Source of the DNA: Anaeramoeba flamelloides
Lineage: Eukaryota; Metamonada; Anaeramoebidae
Direction of reading: 5' to 3'
Assembly: GCA_027625915.1 (NCBI GenBank)
Contig: JANTQA010000008.1
Span: forward strand, 7,796,501-7,860,500
Length of the DNA stretch: 64,000 nt
The position numbers were made by a program, and so were the translations under genes. Below, one piece after another: positions 58,268 through 64,000 of this stretch. Below the pieces are notes generated by a model, which saw only the letters and a program-made list of their open reading frames with translations, was not told the origin of the DNA and did no database searches. Within the stretch, counting starts at the first letter, position 1, and every line of letters starts with the position of its first letter.

Positions 58268-60879
58268 AATAAAATTTATGATCGATCACAAAAAAAATAG
58301 AAGTTTATACTAAAAAAAAATAATTAATTAAATACTAATGATTGTGCATCTAATATGTCAGACACTTTAATTTAAACCTTTTGTATTTGTGAAAGGGGGG
58401 CTACTAATTAAACTTTACTGATTAATCAATTTTCGCTAGTTATTGTAAAGTAAATAAACATTAGAATAGACTATAAGAATTTAATAAAGAGATAATATGA
58501 TAATTCATAATATTAAAACAAAAGGCGAAAGGGCTTATTACTAAGGCTAAGCAAGTTTGAATTTCCCCAACATTTAAACAATTAAATATTTTGAAAAAAG
58601 GTAGAAATAGTAATTTTGAATGGAAAAGAACCATAAGAATTGTTTGAAAACAATTCTGTAAAAAAAATATATAATAAAAAAATGAAATTATTTTTTGATA
58701 TTACATAATAAAGACTTCCCCAGGAACTACCTGTTAAGAAATAAGACATGTGATAATGTATAAATAAAAAAAAAAATTAGGTGTAAAAATCGTTTTCAAG
58801 TATCAAAAAAAAAAATAAGTAATATAATTGCCTAACTCATAACTTGAAGCTGAGTTCATATAAATAAAAAAAAATTAATGATCAAATTTTCCAAATTAGT
58901 AATTGAAGAAAAAAATTTATTTATTAAGTTAATAATTTGAAATATTTTTTTATGATCAATAAAAAATAGTTAGCCGGTATGTATGTAATCACCATACAAA
59001 AAAGTTACGTGAGATGATCTAATTTGGAAAAGGTAAAAAAGTGAAGAATTGATAACTTTTCTTCCCCAAATAGTAAATTTAAAAAAAAATTAAAAATCTT
59101 CCTCAGTGTTTAAAGAGTTGACAATTTTCAATAGTTTAAAACAGAAAACCTACTTTGTATTTATTATTTTCGCATTTTAAAAATAGAAACTCAAACTATT
59201 TTAAAGTTTTAAATTCAGCAATCTCCACTTAAATTTAAATCACATATTTCCAAAGTTGTTCAATACTTTGAAGGAAATTACTTCCTTCCTGATTTTTAAT
59301 TGTTTTTTTTCCGTTCCTTCATTGTTTTTAAGTTTTTTCGTTTGCGTTTTTTCACATCCCAGAAACGAAAGGTATGATTTCAAAAGAATTCGAGGACTTT
59401 TTCAAAAAAAAAAAAACGAAAACAACGGTTGAAACGAAAAAACATGTAAAAAGGTCGAAAAAACGCGATTTTATAAACCTTTTGCTGTTTTCAAACGGAA
59501 ATTCGTACAACCTGTGATATATATTTATATATCAGAACAAAAGAAAGTATAAAGAAAAAAAATGAAGAGAGAGATAAAATTAAGAGTGAAGGGGGATAAT
59601 AAAATAGCAGTAATTCTGTAATCGGTATATTTTATAACTTTAGAATAGATTTTAATCTGAGAGACCTCATGAAAAAACCGCTTGAAGATTCATCAAAAAA
59701 CAATTTTATTAAGAAATTACAGGATAGACGTATTCTATTTTTCGTTGATAACTTTGGTTATTTTTGTTTTTTACTTATCTTTGTTTTGAGAGATTCTTTT
59801 CAAACCTTTATTATACCACTTATATTTAGGTTATTTCCATCAGAAATTAACTAAAGCCCAATAGTATTATTTTTGGTTTTTTGGATTTTGAAAAATAGGG
59901 AAACAGTTTATAATCATTTTATTTTCGAAAATATGAATATCTATATAAAACATTAGAAAAGGATCAAAATACCAGAATATATATTGAATATTTCTGGTTT
60001 AGTTACTTTTTTTTCAAATCTAGTTTCTTTTGATTGATAAAGTATCATTGTAAAATATTCAGAATTTTTCAACTATTATTTGAATTTAACTACACTTTGT
60101 TTTTTTTTTTTTCATGAGAAAAACTACTTTACATCTTAGTATCTGGGTTGTGGTTTGCACATTATCTTCCAGTTAGTTACAATTTATATCAATATTTTCT
60201 TCATAAAAATCAGTAAAATAATAATTTATAAGTTCAGTAGTTGTATCAGATTTATTTCTTTTATTTTTTCCATAATTGCAACTACCTTATTTAACCTTAA
60301 ATTGAAGAAATAATAAAAATATTATTCTTGATCTTTTATTTTACTACTTTAAATGCACACATAATGTAAAAATATTAGAGATAAATAAAAGACCATTTTT
60401 GTTTATTTGATTAAAAAAAGTAAATTTTGTTTTTCAAGATAGAAGTTCCTATTACTTATTTCTTTTATTTCTTTTGTAATCTAACTTTATCTTTGATTTA
60501 GAAGTAAAATTGTCAATGAGAAATCATAAGTATTTTTTTTTTTATTTCTTTATTTAATGTTTGATGGTTGTGATGATTTTAAAAAAATGGTGTATAAAAA
60601 AAGAATTATTTCAAAAACATTGATTCTGGATGCGAGTATGATTATCTTTTAAAGATAACAATTTTAAAAAATATTTTTTATATAGTAATTATTAAAAATT
60701 ATTTTTAATAATAAAAAATTGTTTTATGAAAATTTAAATTTTAAAAAATCAATATTTAGGGATGTAACCCGTTTTCTACACTTTTTCTCAAATTTTGTGA
60801 CTCACATGAAATAAAAAAATTGTTAAGAAATATAGATATCCTTCAATATTCAAGAACAACTTTTGATGAAATTTTTTAC
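58268..60879. other. Long noncoding interval
   Basis: About 2.6 kb with no supported gene. At about 59,300-59,510 there is a cluster of CG-containing words (TTTTTTCGTTTGCGTTTTTT, GAAACGAAAAAACATG, CGAAAAAACGCG) with partial inverted symmetry. A 61-codon frame at 59,669-59,854 (+) has ATG and one hydrophobic segment, but nothing else. Confidence 0.4.
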
Positions 60880-61400
60880 ATGATTTGTAATTTAGTTTCA
60901 AATCATTCTAAATATATAAAAACCAAATATTTTAATAATAAAAAAAATTAAATCAAAAACTAAAAAAAAATGAAATACAATATTTGAAGTAAATATTACT
61001 AGATTTTTTATTACTCAACTTTTATTGTAACAATTTCAACAAGAGGATTTTATAGCTATTAATATTACACATTCTCCAAAACAATCATTATCTCAATTTT
61101 CTTAATGTTTATTGATCTTTTTTTATTTAATATTATTTTCCAACTTTAATTTAAGTAAAAAACAGAAAAAAAAATAAAAATAAAATATTGAATTAATAAG
61201 AAAAAAGTAAAAGAAAAAGAAAAACAAACAAGAAAAAGAAAAACAAAAACAAAATAAAAAGATAATCTGAAAAAAATAGAATTAACTGTTAATTAAAAAA
61301 AAAAAATCGATTTTGATTTAAAAATTGAAAATTTTTTTGGAGAAGAACAGGGGATAAAACCTGGCAAAATTACTTCAAAAATCATTCTAAAACAAGTAAA
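60880..61400. repeat. Dispersed noncoding segment, partner at 25,470-26,000
   Basis: Same anchors in the same order as the partner, including ATTCTAAATATATAAAAA, AATTAAATCAA, AAATATTACTAGATTTTTTA and GGAGAAGAACAGGGGATAAA. Diverged; no ends identified. Confidence 0.5.
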
Positions 61401-62022
61401 TATTTTTGAAAAATTATCCAATTCCCAAAATTTCATTTAATTAGAATCTTAATTTCAATTTATTTTTTTTGAGTTTTCAAAAATAATAAAAACGAAAGTA
61501 AAAAACTGTTTAATTTGAGATTACCTTTTCATTTTTATGTATAATTTAATTTTTCGAAAAAAAATACTCGATTTTTTTTGTCCTAACTGCACATTGTTAC
61601 TATAAAATTAAATACATGTTTTATAGTTTTTTATTTCTAAATAGCCTTTAATAAAATAATAATAATAATAATAATATTTACTAGTCGCCCTTGAGTAGTA
61701 TTTTGAGGGATTCTTTTTTCGAAAATTAGGTCTCTTTACTACGAAAATATTTAATATATTTTATATAATATAAAAACCCATTGTCAATATTTTCTATGTT
61801 TATTAATTGATTGTTGATTTATATAAAGATAAAAATAAACACATAAAATAAAAATAAATATTTAAAAATTTATTTCCTTGTTATACAGAAAATAATTATT
61901 ATTGGACCATTAATTAATGAATTAATTATATAAATATATTAACTTCAAGGGATATTGTTAAAATTGTGAGGTAGAAATTTATTCCAACTATTTCCCATAC
62001 CATCTCATTCTAAATTTTTGAT
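61401..62022. other. 3' flank of the acidic tail-anchored gene
   Basis: AT-rich, with a short AAT tract near 61,655-61,678. No gene seen. Confidence 0.4.
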
Positions 62023-63426
62023 TTATTCAATTGAATTTTGTTCAATTTTAACTGCTATAAATATAATTATATAACAAATTAAAAGCAAAAGCAAAAAATA
62101 AATAATATATTTAAAATTGATTGGGATATTAAAAATACGTTTAATATTTATCTTGTTTTCTTGATCAGTAGTTTTTGTTCTTTCATTATCTGATATTTCC
62201 ATTTGGTCAATTTCTTGATCCTCGCCTGTTGTTATATTTAGGGGTTTTGTTTCTAATGTTGTTTGATTAGAAATTATTAATTTGTCTTCGCTTTGTTGAT
62301 GATTTGATAAATTTTCTGAATAATTCTTTTCAATTTCTTCCATAATATTTTGATCGATTTCACTTTCACCTTCACTTTCGCTTTCAGTTTCAATTATATT
62401 TTCATAATCACTGCCATATTCATTTTCATTTTCATTTTCATTTTCATTTTCGCTTTCATTTATGTTTTCCTTATCATTTTTAATTTCGCTTTCATTTTCA
62501 TTTTCATTTTCATTTTCATTTTCATTTTCATTTTCATTTTCATTTTCATTTTCGCTTTCGTTTTGAAATTTGTCTTGATTTTGATCCAGAATATTAAACA
62601 AATCATTAGATTCATTCTTTTCGTCATTTTCATTTCCTTCTTTATTATTTTCAATTGTTTCCAAAAGATTTTGATCGACTTCACTTTCACCTTCACTCTC
62701 GCTTTCTGTTTCAATTATATTTTCATAATCGCTATCATATCCATCTTCATTTTGAAGAGAGTTTTTATTATCATTTTCATTATCATTAACCTTTTCATTT
62801 TCAGAAACAGTCTCAGATTCAAGCACTTTTTTTGATTGGAATAACATTTCTGTTTCTTGTTCTTCTTCTATAACTTCAGGAACTATAATTGAGTTTGGTT
62901 GTCTCTTATCCAACTCAAATTTCTGATTGTCTTTTATTTGTTCATTTTTAACCCACTTTAAATCTAGCACACTTTGTTGTGGTTGCTCTTCTCTTTCCTG
63001 GTTTCCAAAACCAGAATTCTCATCGATCATTTCCTTGGCTTTTTCAATTTTTTTGGAAGTGTTGGAATTTTGGATCGTTAATTCGTTTGTTTGTAAGCTG
63101 CCCAAGTTACTTGAATCATTTTTTGAAACGGAATTAGAATCTGTAATTGAATCTTCACCTTTGTTATTTAGATCTTCTTCTGTAACGTTTAGTTCTCGAT
63201 CGTCTTCTTGTAACTCCAAATTCACATTTAGTAATCCTTCGAGGCTTTGGTTGTTGTCTTCTTTAAATTCATCTTCCAATTGTTCTTCGTCGGATTTTTT
63301 GTCTGTTTTCATCACTTCAGAGACAAGCTCATCAAACCGAAGATTTAAATCGCCTAAGTTAACGAAAATATTAGGATCTAAAGTTTCTTTTAAAAAATTT
63401 GATTCTGTTTCTTGATTTTTACTCAT
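62023..63426 (-). CDS. Acidic, low-complexity, tail-anchored membrane protein
   Basis: Single exon of 467 codons starting at a proper ATG (MSKNQETES...). Almost the whole protein is Glu/Asp/Asn/Ser-rich and probably disordered. Near the end a basic stretch leads to one long hydrophobic segment (about residues 438-459) and an 8-residue tail, the layout of a tail-anchored protein facing the cytosol. An internal unit of about 108 residues is duplicated: YDSDYENIIETESESEGESE near residue 229 and YGSDYENIIETESESEGESE near 338, joined by Glu-Asn dipeptide runs that come from hexanucleotide repeats. No family recognised. It is kept as a real gene because the frame is long, begins and ends cleanly, and the first 200 residues are not simple repeats. 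The first residues resemble those of the rhomboid (MSNSQETES), probably by chance. Confidence 0.75.
   Translation of the reverse strand: MSKNQETESNFLKETLDPNIFVNLGDLNLRFDELVSEVMKTDKKSDEEQLEDEFKEDNNQSLEGLLNVNLELQEDDRELNVTEEDLNNKGEDSITDSNSVSKNDSSNLGSLQTNELTIQNSNTSKKIEKAKEMIDENSGFGNQEREEQPQQSVLDLKWVKNEQIKDNQKFELDKRQPNSIIVPEVIEEEQETEMLFQSKKVLESETVSENEKVNDNENDNKNSLQNEDGYDSDYENIIETESESEGESEVDQNLLETIENNKEGNENDEKNESNDLFNILDQNQDKFQNESENENENENENENENENENENESEIKNDKENINESENENENENENEYGSDYENIIETESESEGESEIDQNIMEEIEKNYSENLSNHQQSEDKLIISNQTTLETKPLNITTGEDQEIDQMEISDNERTKTTDQENKINIKRIFNIPINFKYIIYFLLLLLICYIIIFIAVKIEQNSIE
62360..62740 (-). repeat. Internal coding duplication and Glu-Asn hexanucleotide tracts
   Basis: Two near-identical 70-bp blocks (about 62,345-62,412 and 62,665-62,735) encode the repeated SDYENIIETES segment. 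Between them two tracts of TTTTCA/TTTTCG units (coding GAAAAT) of about 40 and 75 bp encode Glu-Asn runs. Confidence 0.9.
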
Positions 63427-64000
63427 TTTAAAAGTCTTGTGTTGGAAATAATTTTTCTTGTTTTTAAAAAAAAGGAAAAGTATTACTTTTTAAAAATTAC
63501 AAAAAATGATTTAAATTTGGATCAAAATATTTCCAAAGATATTATAGCTTTGACCAAGGTTTTCACTTTTACAGGTGCTTAGAAGATATGTCTATTGACT
63601 GAAAGTGTTTTGAGTACTCAAATTATTGTAAAAAGCAGGATATTTTTTGTCAGAATGTTTTCAAATAGTTGTATTAATTTTTGAAGTTTTTTTAATACAT
63701 GAGTAATTTTTCAAAAATCTTTTAATAGATGGGTGTACACGAACATAAAAGGGAACCCTTCACTATATTCTTGTTTCTAGGGTAACAAATATGATAAAAT
63801 AATAGAATAAAAATTTTTGAAAAAGAAACAGAAATTTGAAAAATCAAAGATAATCCTTCCAAATCAAAAAATATAATAACCTTAAGGGAGTAGCTACACC
63901 ATAAGACATGATAAAAATTTGAGAGAGATGAGATAAGAACATTTTATTTTAGTGGCATGTGATCGTAGATTCTCTAAAAATTATTTTAAAAAAAATTATT
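63427..64000. other. 5' flank of the acidic gene to the window end
   Basis: AT-rich. The first 100 bases should contain the promoter of the minus-strand acidic gene. A CCTTAAGGGAGTAG word near 63,880-63,895 resembles a family R terminus, but its partner, if any, lies outside the window. Confidence 0.35.

Noticed and set aside
59669-59854. 61-codon plus-strand ATG frame with a hydrophobic segment
   Set aside because: No conserved feature; isolated in a gene-free region.
62350-63415. Two long plus-strand open frames opposite the acidic gene
   Set aside because: They are antisense shadows of Glu-Asn and Ser codons (Phe/Ile runs). The minus frame has a clean start, a membrane tail and a non-repetitive first half.

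Overview
The window is nuclear DNA from a very AT-rich protist. It has spliceosomal introns (GT...AG) from about 0.1 to 3.5 kb, eukaryote-only gene families (BEACH, eukaryotic uS9/RPS16, ABCG half-transporter, RING E3 of the ER membrane) and long Asn, Asp-Gln and Glu-Asn tracts. An amoeboid protist fits (Dictyostelium-like amino-acid runs, but introns far longer than in Dictyostelium; an Anaeramoeba-type genome would also fit). The genus is inference only. Nothing bacterial, mitochondrial or CRISPR-like is present.

Layout. 1-0.54 kb: a possible exon running off the left edge and a foldback MITE. 1.4-3.7 kb: ABCG transporter (+). 6.4-7.2 kb: two-exon gene for a small secreted or single-pass membrane protein (+). 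7.7-11.9 kb: repeat-rich block with a decayed LINE (-) and a MITE with long identical arms. 12.6-13.9 kb: RNFT-like membrane RING E3 (-). 14.1-16.3 kb: three MITEs. 18.8-23.0 kb: three-exon rhomboid protease (+), whose first intron (2.7 kb) holds a transposon-like insertion. 23-26.4 kb: MITEs and repeats. 26.4-33.9 kb: four-exon secreted parallel beta-helix protein (-), with introns of 2.0 and 3.5 kb that share a duplicated segment. 34.2-38.0 kb: dense MITE cluster. 38.5-39.2 kb: RPS16 in three exons (-). 39.6-40.2 kb: MITE. 42.4-54.0 kb: a giant BEACH/WD40 gene (-) of about 3457 codons in three exons, with one apparent single-base frame break in an A9 run. 54.3-62 kb: about 8 kb with no convincing gene. 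62.0-63.4 kb: acidic tail-anchored protein (-).

Several genes appear in pieces as open frames but join cleanly. Splice phases close, and total coding lengths divide by three, for the rhomboid (455 aa), beta-helix protein (603 aa), RPS16 (140 aa) and small membrane protein (206 aa). BEACH closes only if one base is added. By function the window mixes membrane traffic (BEACH), lipid or xenobiotic export (ABCG), membrane proteolysis and degradation (rhomboid, RNFT-like E3), translation (RPS16) and a surface carbohydrate-type beta-helix protein; they do not form an operon-like system.

The noncoding space is shaped by short inverted-repeat elements: at least two families flanked by TTAA (piggyBac-style), several flanked by TA (Tc1/mariner-style), and other dispersed repeats. 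The window's most distinctive features are these families, the duplicated intron segment, and the bacterial-looking beta-helix gene interrupted by very long introns.
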